Source of the DNA: Sphingopyxis solisilvae
GTDB taxonomy: Bacteria; Pseudomonadota; Alphaproteobacteria; Sphingomonadales; Sphingomonadaceae
Direction of reading: 5' to 3'
Assembly (NCBI RefSeq): GCF_015475875.1
Contig: NZ_JADKYM010000024.1
Location: forward strand, 1 to 49,305
Length of the DNA stretch: 49,305 nt
The first letter of the stretch is position 1. Each line of letters starts with the position of its first letter. A program made the position numbers and the translations under genes. The notes below the pieces were generated by a model. The model saw nothing but the letters and a program-made list of their open reading frames with translations. It was not told the DNA's origin and made no database searches. This document shows, piece after piece, positions 30,098 through 38,939 of the stretch.

Positions 30098-30904
30098 TCA
30101 GCGTCGCCGCTGGTTCAGCACCTCATAGGCCATCACCGCGGTGGCGACCGCGGCGTTCAGACTGTCGGCCTTGCCCAGCATCGGCATTTTGACCCGCACG
30201 TCGGCGGCGGCGGCATATTCGGGGGGCAGTCCCTGCGATTCATTGCCGACAAGCACGAAGGTCGGCGCGGCATAGCGCACCGCCTGATAATCCTGCGTAT
30301 CATTGCCCAGCCAGGTCGCGACGAGCTGCCCCGGCCCGCCGCGCAGCCAGGGCAGAAATTCCTCCCAGCGCGCCTGCACCAGTTTCTGGGTAAAGATCGC
30401 TCCCATGCTCGCGCGCACCGCTTCGACCGCATAGGGATCGGTGCTTTCGTCGAGGAGGATCAGCCCGCCCGCGCCGACCGCATCGCCGGTGCGCAGCATC
30501 GTGCCGAGATTGCCGGGATCGCGCAGCCGCTCGGCAACGAGCCAGATCGGCGCGGCCGTTCGGTCGAGTTCGGCCAGCGTCGCTGCGGGTTCGGCGTAGA
30601 TGCCGACCACCGTCTGCGCATTGTCCTTGCCCGACAATTTGGACAGGATTGCCGCGGTGGTATCGATCACCTCGCCGCCCGCCGCCAGCGTGTCGGCGAC
30701 CAGCGCCGCGACGAGCGGATGCGCGTCGCCCTCGGGACCAAGGAACAGCCACAAGGGCAACACCCCCGCCTCGCGCGCCTCGGTCGCGATCCGCAGACCT
30801 TCGGCGAGGAACAGCCCTTCGGCCCGGCGATGGCGCTTTTCGCGCAGCAGCCGCATCCGCTTGACCAGTGGGTTCGACAGGCTTTCGATGGTGGAACGGC
30901 GCAT
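30098..30904 (-). CDS. RNA 2'-O-methyltransferase, TrmH/SpoU family
   Basis: A 268-residue SAM-dependent rRNA or tRNA ribose methyltransferase of the SPOUT class. The N-terminal SNPLVKRMRLLREKRHRR segment is typical of RlmB-like proteins; motif 1 is DPGNLGTMLRTGDAVGAGG, motif 2 VLVGNESQGLP and motif 3 the knot KADSLNAAVATAVMAYE. Target site not deducible. ATG at 30904 is used rather than the in-frame extension (22 codons) because it starts the family's usual N-terminus. It begins 4 nt after the HPr gene ends, so it is the last gene of the PTS transcript. Confidence 0.92.
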   Translation of the reverse strand: MRRSTIESLSNPLVKRMRLLREKRHRRAEGLFLAEGLRIATEAREAGVLPLWLFLGPEGDAHPLVAALVADTLAAGGEVIDTTAAILSKLSGKDNAQTVVGIYAEPAATLAELDRTAAPIWLVAERLRDPGNLGTMLRTGDAVGAGGLILLDESTDPYAVEAVRASMGAIFTQKLVQARWEEFLPWLRGGPGQLVATWLGNDTQDYQAVRYAAPTFVLVGNESQGLPPEYAAAADVRVKMPMLGKADSLNAAVATAVMAYEVLNQRRR

Positions 30905-30908
30905 GCCG

Positions 30909-31187
30909 TCAATCCTCGCCGAAGCTGTCCTTGACCAGCCCGACCAGTTTGAGCAGCGCGGCGTCGGCACCTTCGCCGCTGGTGTGGATCGTGATCGAAT
31001 CGCCCTTCGCGGCGCCCAGCATCATCAGGCCCATGATCGACGTGCCGTTGACGCGCGACCCGCCCTTTTCGACCTCGACCGAGACGGTGTCGGGGAGGCG
31101 GCTGACGAAGGTGACGAATTTGGCGCTGGCGCGCGCGTGCAGCCCGCGCTGGTTGGTGATCTCGACCGTTTCGGAGACCGAACTCAC
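30909..31187 (-). CDS. ptsH: HPr-family phosphocarrier protein (NPr type)
   Basis: A 92-residue HPr. His17 in RGLHARAS takes phosphate from Enzyme I and Ser50 in GTSIMGLMML is the site modified by HPr kinase. No sugar permease genes are present nearby, so it belongs to the regulatory nitrogen-type PTS. GTG start overlaps the EIIA stop by 4 nt (GTGA). With HprK in the same run, Ser phosphorylation is expected to control flux. Confidence 0.95.
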   Translation of the reverse strand: MSSVSETVEITNQRGLHARASAKFVTFVSRLPDTVSVEVEKGGSRVNGTSIMGLMMLGAAKGDSITIHTSGEGADAALLKLVGLVKDSFGED

Positions 31188-31612
31188 GAACCCACCCCCA
31201 GCATTTCGGAGGCGACCGAGATATATTTCTGCCCCGCTTCCTTGGCCGCGATCACGGCGGCGCGCAGTTCCATCGACTTGCGCGCGCTTTCCAGCCGGAT
31301 CAGCATCGGCAGGTTGACCCCTGCGATCACTTCGGTGCGCCCCGCTTCGAGCAGGCTGATCGCGAGGTTCGACGGCGTGCCGCCGAACAGGTCGGTCAGC
31401 ATCACGACACCGCGGCCTTCATCGACCGCGCGGATCGCGTCGGCGATTTCGCGGCGGCGCATTTCCATATTGTCGTTGGGGCCGATGCACACCGTCGCGA
31501 TCGCGCGTTGCGGTCCGACGACATGCTCCATCGCCCGCACCATTTCTTCGGCAAGGCGGCCGTGCGTCACCAGCACCATTCCCAGCAGCGGCAAAGCCTT
31601 GTCATTCGGCAT
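31184..31612 (-). CDS. PTS EIIA component, mannose family (regulatory)
   Basis: A 142-residue EIIA-Man/ManX-like domain. The phosphoryl acceptor is His17 in LVTHGRL. VVMLTDLFGGTPSNLA (key DLFGGTPSN) is the family signature. The associated IIB/IIC/IID genes are absent, so it acts as a regulator receiving phosphate from HPr. It lies 14 nt after rapZ. Confidence 0.93.
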   Translation of the reverse strand: MPNDKALPLLGMVLVTHGRLAEEMVRAMEHVVGPQRAIATVCIGPNDNMEMRRREIADAIRAVDEGRGVVMLTDLFGGTPSNLAISLLEAGRTEVIAGVNLPMLIRLESARKSMELRAAVIAAKEAGQKYISVASEMLGVGS

Positions 31613-31626
31613 GCAGTTGTCGACCC

Positions 31627-32577
31627 TTATGGTTTTCCGCCACCGGCGGATCGCGCGGGCGGGGGTTTGCCCTCAAGCGCATCTTGCGGGGCAGAGTCAA
31701 GGTTGCGGTGGGTCAAAGCTGGCTCATATCCGGACGCGCGCAGCGTTTCGGTGACCCGCGCCGCGACATGCACCGACCGGTGGCGTCCGCCGGTACAGCC
31801 AAAGGCGATGGTGACATAGCTTTTGCCCTCGGAGCGATACCGCGGCAGCAAGGTCAGGATCAGCCTTTCGATCTGCGCCACGCTGTCTTCATACGCCGGG
31901 TCGGCCTGCACATAGGCGGCGACATCGGCATCGAGCCCGGTGCCGGGCTTCAATTCCGCGTCCCAGTGCGGATTGCGCAGATAGCGCATGTCGAACACCA
32001 GATCGGCATTGCGCGGCAGCCCGCGCGCGAAACCGAAGCTCAATATATTGAGTACCGGTTCATTGTCGTCGGCGTCGCCGAACCGCTGGCGCACCTCCTG
32101 CTGCAAATCGTTGCTGCTGTAATTGGTGGTGTCGATGACATGTTCGGCCCAGCGGCGCAGCGGCTCCATCATCTCGCGTTCGCGCGCGATGCCGTCGGCG
32201 GCGGGGCGGTCCTCGGCCATCGGATGACGGCGGCGCGTTTCGGAAAAGCGGCGTTCGAGCTCGGCGCCCGCGCAATCGAGGAACAAAGTCTGGATGTCGC
32301 GGCCGCCGCCCTCGCGCAGCGCCTTGATCCGCTGCACGAGCAATGCCGGCCGAAAGCCCCGGCTGCGGCTGTCGATGCCGACCGCGAGCGGCCGCCCCGC
32401 CTGGCCGCGCTTCACCGGCGCGTCGATCAGCGTTTCGAGCAGCGCCAGCGGCAGGTTGTCGACAACCTCCCAGCCCAGATCCTCGAGCACTTTCAGCACC
32501 GTCGATTTGCCCGCGCCCGACAGGCCGGTGACGAGGAGCAGCCGCGACTCGGCGCCCGGGTTGGATTGCGCGGTCAT
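31627..32577 (-). CDS. rapZ: RNase adapter protein RapZ (P-loop)
   Basis: A 316-residue RapZ. Walker [10 protein letters not shown] lies near residues 19-27, Walker B-like near LFLDCAG, then [12 protein letters not shown] and the C-terminal [18 protein letters not shown] (key [10 protein letters not shown]). In enterobacteria RapZ guides RNase E to GlmZ sRNA to control glucosamine-6-P synthase; in Alphaproteobacteria the target is not established. ATG overlaps the hprK stop by 4 nt. Confidence 0.95.
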   Translation of the reverse strand: MTAQSNPGAESRLLLVTGLSGAGKSTVLKVLEDLGWEVVDNLPLALLETLIDAPVKRGQAGRPLAVGIDSRSRGFRPALLVQRIKALREGGGRDIQTLFLDCAGAELERRFSETRRRHPMAEDRPAADGIAREREMMEPLRRWAEHVIDTTNYSSNDLQQEVRQRFGDADDNEPVLNILSFGFARGLPRNADLVFDMRYLRNPHWDAELKPGTGLDADVAAYVQADPAYEDSVAQIERLILTLLPRYRSEGKSYVTIAFGCTGGRHRSVHVAARVTETLRASGYEPALTHRNLDSAPQDALEGKPPPARSAGGGKP

Positions 32578-33020
32578 GCCGCGGGCGCCAGCCGTTCGAG
32601 CGCGAGCAATATCTTGATCGGCGCCGATACCTCGAATGCCGACAACAGCAACGCGGGCAAGGGATGCCCCGCGACGGTTTCAAACTGTCCCACGGCGGGC
32701 ATGCGGTCGTAACGGTCGGTCAGCCGCACCGCGAGCGCCAGCGGCACCGGTGCGGTCCACGGGCGCTCGACAATGCCGATTCCGCGCACCTCCAGCTTGC
32801 CGGCAAGATTTTCGGGGGGGCGGCACCACAGCCGGCCGCGGTCGAACCAGATGTCGCAGCGGTCGTCGGCGACCAGCTTGGCGCCGCGATCGATCAGGCG
32901 CAGCGCCAGGTCGGACTTGCCCTGGCCCGAATTGCCCAGAATCAGCACCCCGCCATTGCCCGCGGTCACGCAGCTGGCGTGGATATTGACGATTTCGGTT
33001 CTGGTCCGGCTCGGAAGCAT
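32574..33020 (-). CDS. hprK: HPr kinase/phosphorylase, short alphaproteobacterial form
   Basis: A 148-residue protein consisting only of the catalytic domain, unlike the ~310-residue Gram-positive enzyme. The P-loop GNSGQGKS is near residue 29-36; [10 protein letters not shown] and [13 protein letters not shown] (HPrK signature) follow. It phosphorylates the regulatory Ser of HPr (Ser50 here) using ATP. ATG 33020 is chosen; the 12-codon extension upstream enters the repeat. Its stop overlaps rapZ (ATGA). The chvG stop is 189 bp upstream, with a repeat between. Confidence 0.92.
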   Translation of the reverse strand: MLPSRTRTEIVNIHASCVTAGNGGVLILGNSGQGKSDLALRLIDRGAKLVADDRCDIWFDRGRLWCRPPENLAGKLEVRGIGIVERPWTAPVPLALAVRLTDRYDRMPAVGQFETVAGHPLPALLLSAFEVSAPIKILLALERLAPAA

Positions 33021-33068
33021 GGCGCATGGCTTACCGGCGACCAAGCGGGGCCGCAAGGCGACAAACCG

Positions 33069-33206
33069 ATCCTCCCTGTCGCGCAGCGATGGGGAGGGGG
33101 ACCGTTCGCGAAGCGAATGGTGGAGGGGCGTTGCGACGTAGGCGCTATTGCCCCTCCGTCAGCGCTGCGCGCTGCCACCTCCCCATGGCTGCGCCACAGG
33201 GAGGAT
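33069..33206. repeat. palindromic element, family A copy 1
   Basis: A ~138 bp element with terminal inverse ends ATCCTCCCTGTCGC and GCGCCACAGGGAGGAT, inner GATGGGGAGGGG / CCTCCCCAT, and a central GGAGGGGCGTTGCGACG..GCCCCTCCGTCAGC. Same structure at 40885-41016 and 44715-44851. It lies between chvG and hprK and separates the sensor genes from the PTS genes. Confidence 0.85.
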
Positions 33207-33208
33207 GT

Positions 33209-34813
33209 TCAACTCGCGTCGGTTCCGTCGTCGCTGGCGGGCAGCGTCATCAGCAGGCTGGCGCCCGGCTTGCCGTCGTCGCGGTCGCGCGCGCTGATCG
33301 TGCCATTATGTCCCTCGATGATTGTGCGGGCGATGGCGAGGCCCAGTCCGCTGTGGCGGCCAAAGGCTTCGCCCGCCGGGCGATCGCTGTGAAAACGGCG
33401 AAAAATCGCCTCGCGCTGGGCGGGGTCGATCCCCGGGCCGTCGTCATCGACGCGGATATGCACCTCGTCGCCCAGCCGCGTCGCGGCGATGCACACCAGC
33501 CCCGTCGGCGGCGAAAAGCTGATCGCATTGTCGATCACGTTATCGATCGCGCGTTCCAGCCGGTGGCCGTCGCCCATCACCAGCGTCGTGCCCTTGCGCG
33601 GGCGGGCAAAGGCCAGCCGCGGGTGCGGCGCGTCGGCATCGATCCGCGCCTGGCGCGCCGCCAGCATTGATTCGATCATCATCCCGACGTCGATCGGCTC
33701 GAACAGGGTGCGCGACAATTGCGCGTCGACGCGGCTCGCCTCGCTGATATCGCTCACCAGCCGGTCGAGTCGCCGGACATCCTCGTCGGCGATCGCGAGC
33801 AGCTGCGCGCGCTGTGCGTCGTCGGTGACGCGGCCGAGCCCCTCGATCGCCGACCGCACCGACGCGATCGGGTTCTTGAGTTCGTGCGTCACGTCGGCGG
33901 CGAAATGCTCGCCCGCGTCGATCCGCTGGCGCAGCGCCTGCGTCATGTCCGACAAGGCGCGGGCGAGTGTGCCGATTTCGTCGCGGCGGCTGGGCAGGCG
34001 TGGGACGACGACCTCGCGCGCGCGGCCAAGACGGACGCGCACCGCCGCGCGCGCCAGCCGCCGCAGCGGGCGCACGATGGTCCGCGCCAGGAACAGCGAC
34101 AGCAGGATCGAGGTGATCAGCACCATCGCGACGACGATCGCGAGGCGAAACCGTTCGGCGCGCACGGTGCGGGTGATGTCGCGCGCGTTCAGCGTCATCA
34201 ACATGATTTGCGGCCGGTCGAGATCGACGACGGTGGCGGCGCTCAGCAGCGGCGTCCGTTCGGGTGCATAGCGGAACCGCACCGCCATGTCGCCGCGCTG
34301 CTGCGCCTCGACGACTTCGGGCCAGGCCGCGGCGCGGTCGACGGCGGGTTCGCGAAAGTCGGGATAGGCAGGCGCGCCGACGATCCAGTCGATGCCGCGG
34401 TCCATTGCGCGCGCGGCGTCGCGCTGCCACGCCTGCAAATCGGGGTCGCGCAGTGTATAGGTAACGGGGCCGGTCGCGAAACTGTCGGACAGCAGGCGAC
34501 CGTCGGCGGCGTAGAAGCGCAGCCGCGATTCGGTTGCGGTGGTGAAGTCGGCGATCAGGCGCTCGCGTTGATCGGGGCGGGCGGCCTCGAGCGCGCTGTC
34601 GAGCAGCGCCAGCTGGTCCTTCATCACCTCGATGCGCGTATCGACCAGGCGGCTGCGATAGGTGTCGAGGTAATAAAAGCCGCCCGCGAGCAGCGCCACG
34701 GCGAGCACATTGACCGCCAGGATACGCGTGGTCAGCGACCAGCGCGCCGACCAGACCAGCGGTGCCTCCTCCTGTTCGGCGGCGCTCGCGTCGGGGGAGC
34801 GCGGATCAGCCAT
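33209..34813 (-). CDS. chvG: sensor histidine kinase, ChvG family
   Basis: A 534-residue membrane sensor. Helices at ~30-50 and ~232-253 bracket a ~180-residue periplasmic domain; HAMP at ~254-305, H-box [12 protein letters not shown] with the phosphorylated His310, then a HATPase domain ([25 protein letters not shown]). ChvG/ExoS proteins sense acidity and envelope change with ChvI. Its ATG lies inside the chvI end (8 nt overlap). A repeat follows its stop. Confidence 0.95.
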   Translation of the reverse strand: MADPRSPDASAAEQEEAPLVWSARWSLTTRILAVNVLAVALLAGGFYYLDTYRSRLVDTRIEVMKDQLALLDSALEAARPDQRERLIADFTTATESRLRFYAADGRLLSDSFATGPVTYTLRDPDLQAWQRDAARAMDRGIDWIVGAPAYPDFREPAVDRAAAWPEVVEAQQRGDMAVRFRYAPERTPLLSAATVVDLDRPQIMLMTLNARDITRTVRAERFRLAIVVAMVLITSILLSLFLARTIVRPLRRLARAAVRVRLGRAREVVVPRLPSRRDEIGTLARALSDMTQALRQRIDAGEHFAADVTHELKNPIASVRSAIEGLGRVTDDAQRAQLLAIADEDVRRLDRLVSDISEASRVDAQLSRTLFEPIDVGMMIESMLAARQARIDADAPHPRLAFARPRKGTTLVMGDGHRLERAIDNVIDNAISFSPPTGLVCIAATRLGDEVHIRVDDDGPGIDPAQREAIFRRFHSDRPAGEAFGRHSGLGLAIARTIIEGHNGTISARDRDDGKPGASLLMTLPASDDGTDAS

Positions 34814-35516
34814 CGTCGGCAAAGCGATAACCCGCGCCGTACAAGGTGGCGATGGCGTCGAAATCGGGATCGACCTCGCGGAACTTGCGGCGCAGGCGTT
34901 TGATGTGGCTGTCGATCGTGCGGTCGTCGATATAGACATCGTCCTGATAGGCGGCATCCATCAACTGGTTGCGGCTGCGCACGATGCCGGGGCGGCTGGC
35001 CAGCGTTTCGAGGATCAGAAATTCGGTGACGGTCAGCGTGACGTCCTTGCCGTCCCAGCTGACCTTGTGCCGCGCCGGATCCATTTCCAGCCGCCCGCGG
35101 GTGATCGGCTCGCTCACCGGTTCGTCGTCGCCGCCCGGCGGCGCACGGTTCAGTTCGACGCGGCGCAGGATGGCGCGGATGCGCGCGATCACCAAGCGCT
35201 GGGAAAAAGGCTTGGCGATATAATCGTCGGCGCCCATCGCGAGCCCCAGCGCCTCGTCGATCTCGTCGTCCTTGCTGGTGAGGAAAATGACCGGCAGCTG
35301 GCTTTTTTCGCGCAGGCGGCGGAGCAGTTCGAGCCCGTCCATCCGGGGCATCTTGATGTCGAAGACGGCCAGGTCGGGCGGATTGTCGACCAGCGGCTTC
35401 AGCGCCGCCTCGCCGTCGGAATAGACACGCGTCACAAATCCCTCGGCCTGCAGCGCGATCGACAGGGATTGCAGGATGTTGCGGTCGTCGTCGACCAGCG
35501 CGATGGTTGCCGTCAT
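34806..35516 (-). CDS. chvI: response regulator, ChvI family (OmpR-type)
   Basis: A 236-residue response regulator: receiver domain with ALVDDD (acidic pocket), phosphorylatable Asp53 in [10 protein letters not shown] and KPFS, and a C-terminal winged helix ending [18 protein letters not shown] with the recognition segment [13 protein letters not shown]. Partner of the following kinase. ATG 35516 starts [11 protein letters not shown]. In rhizobia ChvI controls envelope and carbon genes, often including pckA, which lies divergently here. Confidence 0.96.
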   Translation of the reverse strand: MTATIALVDDDRNILQSLSIALQAEGFVTRVYSDGEAALKPLVDNPPDLAVFDIKMPRMDGLELLRRLREKSQLPVIFLTSKDDEIDEALGLAMGADDYIAKPFSQRLVIARIRAILRRVELNRAPPGGDDEPVSEPITRGRLEMDPARHKVSWDGKDVTLTVTEFLILETLASRPGIVRSRNQLMDAAYQDDVYIDDRTIDSHIKRLRRKFREVDPDFDAIATLYGAGYRFADDG

Positions 35517-35545
35517 GCTCTTTCCGTTGGGCCGACCCGCGAAGC

Positions 35546-35574
35546 GGACTAGCCGATCCGGCGCCCAGCGACAA
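35546..35574 (-). promoter_or_regulatory. candidate promoter of the chvI-chvG unit
   Basis: On the minus strand TTGTCG (35574-35569) and TAGTCC (35551-35546) are 17 bp apart, about 30 bp before the chvI ATG. Confidence 0.5.
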
Positions 35575-35611
35575 CCGCGCACGGCTTGCCCGCGATTCAC
35601 CCTTTAATCTT

Positions 35612-35640
35612 TTGACCTTGTCGCCCATCCTCGCTAACGC
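35612..35640 (+). promoter_or_regulatory. candidate promoter of pckA
   Basis: TTGACC (35612-35617), 17 bp, TAACGC (35635-35640), about 120 bp before the pckA start. The leader that follows holds the inverted repeat at 35700-35733. Confidence 0.4.
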
Positions 35641-35699
35641 GACCGGGATTTCGGAATCGACGACCCGTCGGCACCCCATGTTCATGCGGGCCCAAACGC

Positions 35700-35733
35700 T
35701 TTCGCATGGCATGTCTTGCATACCTATGCGAAA
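35700..35733 (+). promoter_or_regulatory. inverted repeat in the pckA leader
   Basis: TTTCGCAT (35700-35707) and ATGCGAAA (35726-35733) are perfect inverses 18 bp apart, 30-60 bp before the pckA start. It could be a regulator site for carbon or pH control, or an mRNA hairpin; nothing in the sequence settles which. Confidence 0.35.
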
Positions 35734-35762
35734 AGGCCGCGGGCGAAGGAAAGGCGAGAGAG

Positions 35763-37364
35763 ATGACCAAGGTTGTGATCGGCAGCGACACCGTCGAAAC
35801 GCGGGCCGATGTGGCGGAAAATCTGGGGACGTCGGCGCTGATCGAGGATGCGGTCCGCCACGGCGAAGGCCTGCTCGCCAAGGATGGCCCGCTCGTCGTC
35901 CAGACCGGCAAGCACACCGGCCGCAGCGCCAGGGACAAGTTCATCGTCCAGGATGACGAGACGCGCGACACGATCTGGTGGGGCAAGACCAATGTCCCGA
36001 TGACGCCCGAACATTTCGCGGCCTTGAAGGCCGATTTCTTCGCCCATCTGGCCGATCGCCCGCGTCTTTATCGCCAGCAGCTGTTCGGCGGCTCGCAGCC
36101 CGAACATCGCGTCGGGGTGCAGGTGATCACCGAATTCGCTTGGCACAGCCAGTTCATCCGCACCTTGCTCTGCCGCCCGACCGCGGCGGAACTGGCGGCG
36201 TTCGCGGCCGAATATACGATCATCGACCTGCCGAGCTTCCGCGCCGATCCGGCAAGGCATGGCTCGCGCACCGAAACCGTCATCGCGGTCAACTTCACCG
36301 AAAAGCTGATCCTGATCGGCGGCACGCAATATGCCGGCGAAATGAAAAAGTCGGTGTTCGGCATCCTCAACTATCTGCTGCCCGTGAAGGGCGTGATGCC
36401 GATGCACTGCTCGGCGAACATCGGCCCGAAGGGCGATACCGCGGTCTTTTTCGGCCTGTCGGGCACGGGCAAGACGACCTTGTCGGCCGACGCCTCGCGC
36501 ACGCTGATCGGTGACGACGAGCATGGCTGGTCGGACACCGCGGTCTTCAATTTCGAGGGCGGCTGCTACGCGAAGATGATCCGCCTGTCGCCTGAGGCCG
36601 AGCCGGAGATTTTCGCGACCACCAAGCGTTTCGGCACGGTGCTCGAAAATGTCGTGATGGACCCCGAAACGCGCGAACTCGATTTCGACGACGCGAGCCT
36701 CGCCGAGAACAGCCGTGGTTCATACCCGATCGACTTCATTCCGAACACGTCGGAACAGAATATGGGGCCGGTCCCGCAGAATATCATCATGCTGACCGCC
36801 GATGCCTATGGCGTGCTGCCCCCGATCGCAAAGCTGACGCCGGACCAGGCGATGTATCACTTCCTGTCGGGCTATACCGCGCGCGTCGCCGGCACCGAAA
36901 TCGGCGTGACCGAGCCCGAGGCGACCTTCTCGACCTGTTTCGGCGCCCCCTTCATGCCGCGCCACCCGTCGGTCTATGGCAATTTGCTGAAAGAACGCAT
37001 CGCCAAGGGCGGCGTCCAGTGCTGGCTGGTCAACACCGGCTGGACCGGCGGCATGGCGACGATGGACGGCATCAAGCGGATGCCGATCAAGGCGACCCGC
37101 GCGCTGCTTAACGCCGCGCTCGACGGCAGCCTGAACGATGCCGAATTCCGCAAGGACCCGAACTTCGGCTTCATGGTTCCGGTCGCGGTGCCGGGCGTCG
37201 ACTCGGCGCTGCTCGACCCGCGCGAAGCCTGGGTCGACAAGGCCGCCTATGACCGCACCGCGCAAACGCTCGTCGGCCAATTCATCGACAATTTCGCGCA
37301 ATTTGAAAGCCATGTCGACGAAGGCGTCCGCCAGGCAGCACCGCAGGCAGTCGTCGCAGCATAA
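35763..37364 (+). CDS. pckA: phosphoenolpyruvate carboxykinase (ATP)
   Basis: Gluconeogenic enzyme converting oxaloacetate and ATP to PEP, CO2 and ADP. The 533-residue protein has the P-loop [22 protein letters not shown], the metal-binding region DDEHGW and the N-terminal [14 protein letters not shown]. Starts MTKVVIG at 35763; the in-frame ATG at 35706 is rejected because AGGCGAGAG sits just before 35763. Divergent from chvI, a neighbourhood conserved in Alphaproteobacteria. Confidence 0.98.
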   Translation: MTKVVIGSDTVETRADVAENLGTSALIEDAVRHGEGLLAKDGPLVVQTGKHTGRSARDKFIVQDDETRDTIWWGKTNVPMTPEHFAALKADFFAHLADRPRLYRQQLFGGSQPEHRVGVQVITEFAWHSQFIRTLLCRPTAAELAAFAAEYTIIDLPSFRADPARHGSRTETVIAVNFTEKLILIGGTQYAGEMKKSVFGILNYLLPVKGVMPMHCSANIGPKGDTAVFFGLSGTGKTTLSADASRTLIGDDEHGWSDTAVFNFEGGCYAKMIRLSPEAEPEIFATTKRFGTVLENVVMDPETRELDFDDASLAENSRGSYPIDFIPNTSEQNMGPVPQNIIMLTADAYGVLPPIAKLTPDQAMYHFLSGYTARVAGTEIGVTEPEATFSTCFGAPFMPRHPSVYGNLLKERIAKGGVQCWLVNTGWTGGMATMDGIKRMPIKATRALLNAALDGSLNDAEFRKDPNFGFMVPVAVPGVDSALLDPREAWVDKAAYDRTAQTLVGQFIDNFAQFESHVDEGVRQAAPQAVVAA

Positions 37365-37367
37365 TTG

Positions 37368-37403
37368 ACCCGGATATCTTCCGGGTGGCAGATCACCCGG
37401 AAG
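37368..37403 (+). promoter_or_regulatory. overlapping alternative hairpins before the 37414 gene
   Basis: Segment 37378-37387 (CTTCCGGGTG) can pair with 37394-37403 (CACCCGGAAG), a perfect 10 bp stem with a 6 nt loop that hides the GGAAGG ribosome site, or its 37380-37386 part can pair with ACCCGGA at 37368-37374. The two folds exclude each other. Either may also be the pckA transcription end, but no T-run follows. Confidence 0.4.
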
Positions 37404-37413
37404 GACCAGACCG

Positions 37414-37884
37414 ATGACCACCGACCATAAACCGCGCCTGTTCGGGCGCGATTCCGACATCCGCATGCTGGGCGAGGGACTGCTCGCCTGCACGCTGCCG
37501 CGCGAGGCGTGGACGCACGAGGCGCATCTGGCCGCGTGCCTGTGGCTGCTCGCCGAGCGCCCCGACATCGACATCGACGCCGACATCGGCCCCATCATCC
37601 GCCGCTTCAACGAAAGCGTCGGCGGGGTGAACGACGACCATAATGGCTATCACGACAGCATCACCCGCGCCTATGTCGCCGGGGTGCGGCTGTTCCTGAC
37701 GGAGACCGACGAGACCGGGCTTGCGGCGCGCGTCAATGCGCTGCTCCACGCGCCGATGGGGCGCCGCGACTGGCCGCTGCGCTTTTACAGCCGCGACCTG
37801 CTATTTTCGGTCGCGGCGCGGCGGGGGTTTGTCGAGCCGGATCTGGCGCCCTTGCCGGGCCATCGTGCGATCAGCCTTGAATGA
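37414..37884 (+). CDS. conserved protein of unknown function
   Basis: A 156-residue cytoplasmic protein with a WTHEAHLAACLWLL segment, FNESVGGVNDDHNGYHDSITRAYV and LRFYSRDLLFSVAARRGFVEPD. His-rich motifs (HEAH, DDHNGYHD) suggest a metal site. I cannot name the family. Start 37414 uses GGAAGG before it. Confidence 0.7.
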   Translation: MTTDHKPRLFGRDSDIRMLGEGLLACTLPREAWTHEAHLAACLWLLAERPDIDIDADIGPIIRRFNESVGGVNDDHNGYHDSITRAYVAGVRLFLTETDETGLAARVNALLHAPMGRRDWPLRFYSRDLLFSVAARRGFVEPDLAPLPGHRAISLE

Positions 37885-37888
37885 ACGC

Positions 37889-37973
37889 TGTGTCCCCGCG
37901 AAGGCGGGGACCCATCTCCGGCCGGTTCAACATGGCGCCGGCCGGTGATGGGCTCCCGCCTTCGCGGGAGCAC
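37889..37973. repeat. nested palindromic repeat
   Basis: Two small hairpins, TCCCCGCGAAGGCGGGGA and TCCCGCCTTCGCGGGA, lie inside larger arms (GACCCATCTCCGGCCGG against CCGGCCGGTGATGGGC). Such units are common sphingomonad spacers. It separates convergent genes and may terminate both. Confidence 0.85.
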
Positions 37974-38003
37974 ATTGCTTGGTCAATCAGGGACGATCAT
38001 GCG

Positions 38004-38939
38004 CTAAAGCGCCATCCCCGGCGTCCATCCGCTTTCCGCGAGGAAGGCGGCGGGATCCTGCATCTCGATGATCTCGCGCAGCGCCGCGGCCTTGTCGGGC
38101 GACCGCGCATAATGCGCCTTGGCGACGCGATAGCCGACCCAATAGCCGAGGTCGCCCGGCCAACCATCGCTGCCCTGCTGGTTATAAAGCCAGCGCGATC
38201 CGATCGCGACTTGATCCTTTTCGGCCAGGAAGGCGGTTTCCAGCTCGGCCTCGCGGCCCTTCGTCCATTTGTGAAGCAACGGAAAACCGACCGAGCCCGA
38301 AATTTGCTCGGCAACGAACTCGGCGGCGCCCTCGACCAGCGCGGCATGAAGCACCGTCATGTCACGGCTTTCAGACTGCGCCAGCGGCTGCTGGGCGTGG
38401 ATATATTCGTGCGCGATGACGTTCACGAAGCGATTTTCGTCATTCGGCTCGATAAATTTGGCGGCGCACAAGGCTTCCAGCCCGATATACAGGCCTTTCG
38501 CATTGGCGGTGCCGGCGGTGGTCGCGCGCCCAATGGCGATGGTGATCGGCGGAAATTTGGCCGACGGATACAGCGCGGCCAAGCGGTCGGTCGCGGTCAC
38601 CAGTCGGCCGCGGATGTTGCCCAGCTTTGCGGCGCAGCCGCGCGCGTCGGCAAACACCTGCGGATTGGCGCGCAGCGCCGCGGCAAGCCGTTCGGGCGTG
38701 ATCCGGCGCATTGCCATGAATTCGACCAGCCCCGGCGATGGGGTGGCAAGGTAGCGCGCGGCCAACGCATCGGGGTCCGACGCGAATTCCGGATCGTCGT
38801 AGAGCGCAAAGAAACGCTCGACGTCGGAGGTGTCGATCACCACGCGCGGCGCCGCGGCGGGGCGATCGGACGCGTGGGCCGACGTGGCGGCGATCAGGGC
38901 CGCCGCGAGGGCGACGGCTGCGGTCGCGCGGCGCTTCAT
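38004..38939 (-). CDS. exported putative zinc metallopeptidase (HEYIH)
   Basis: A 311-residue protein with a signal peptide (1-23, ending TSAHA). HEYIHAQ (HExxH) and, about 25 residues on, VEGAAEFVAEQI would give a gluzincin zinc site, resembling DUF2268 predicted proteases. C-terminal part has GDLGYWVGYRVAKAHY. Start 38939 is chosen because the longer frame lies inside the next gene. It overlaps the DUF885 stop by 4 nt (ATGA), so both are expressed together. Confidence 0.8.
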   Translation of the reverse strand: MKRRATAAVALAAALIAATSAHASDRPAAAPRVVIDTSDVERFFALYDDPEFASDPDALAARYLATPSPGLVEFMAMRRITPERLAAALRANPQVFADARGCAAKLGNIRGRLVTATDRLAALYPSAKFPPITIAIGRATTAGTANAKGLYIGLEALCAAKFIEPNDENRFVNVIAHEYIHAQQPLAQSESRDMTVLHAALVEGAAEFVAEQISGSVGFPLLHKWTKGREAELETAFLAEKDQVAIGSRWLYNQQGSDGWPGDLGYWVGYRVAKAHYARSPDKAAALREIIEMQDPAAFLAESGWTPGMAL

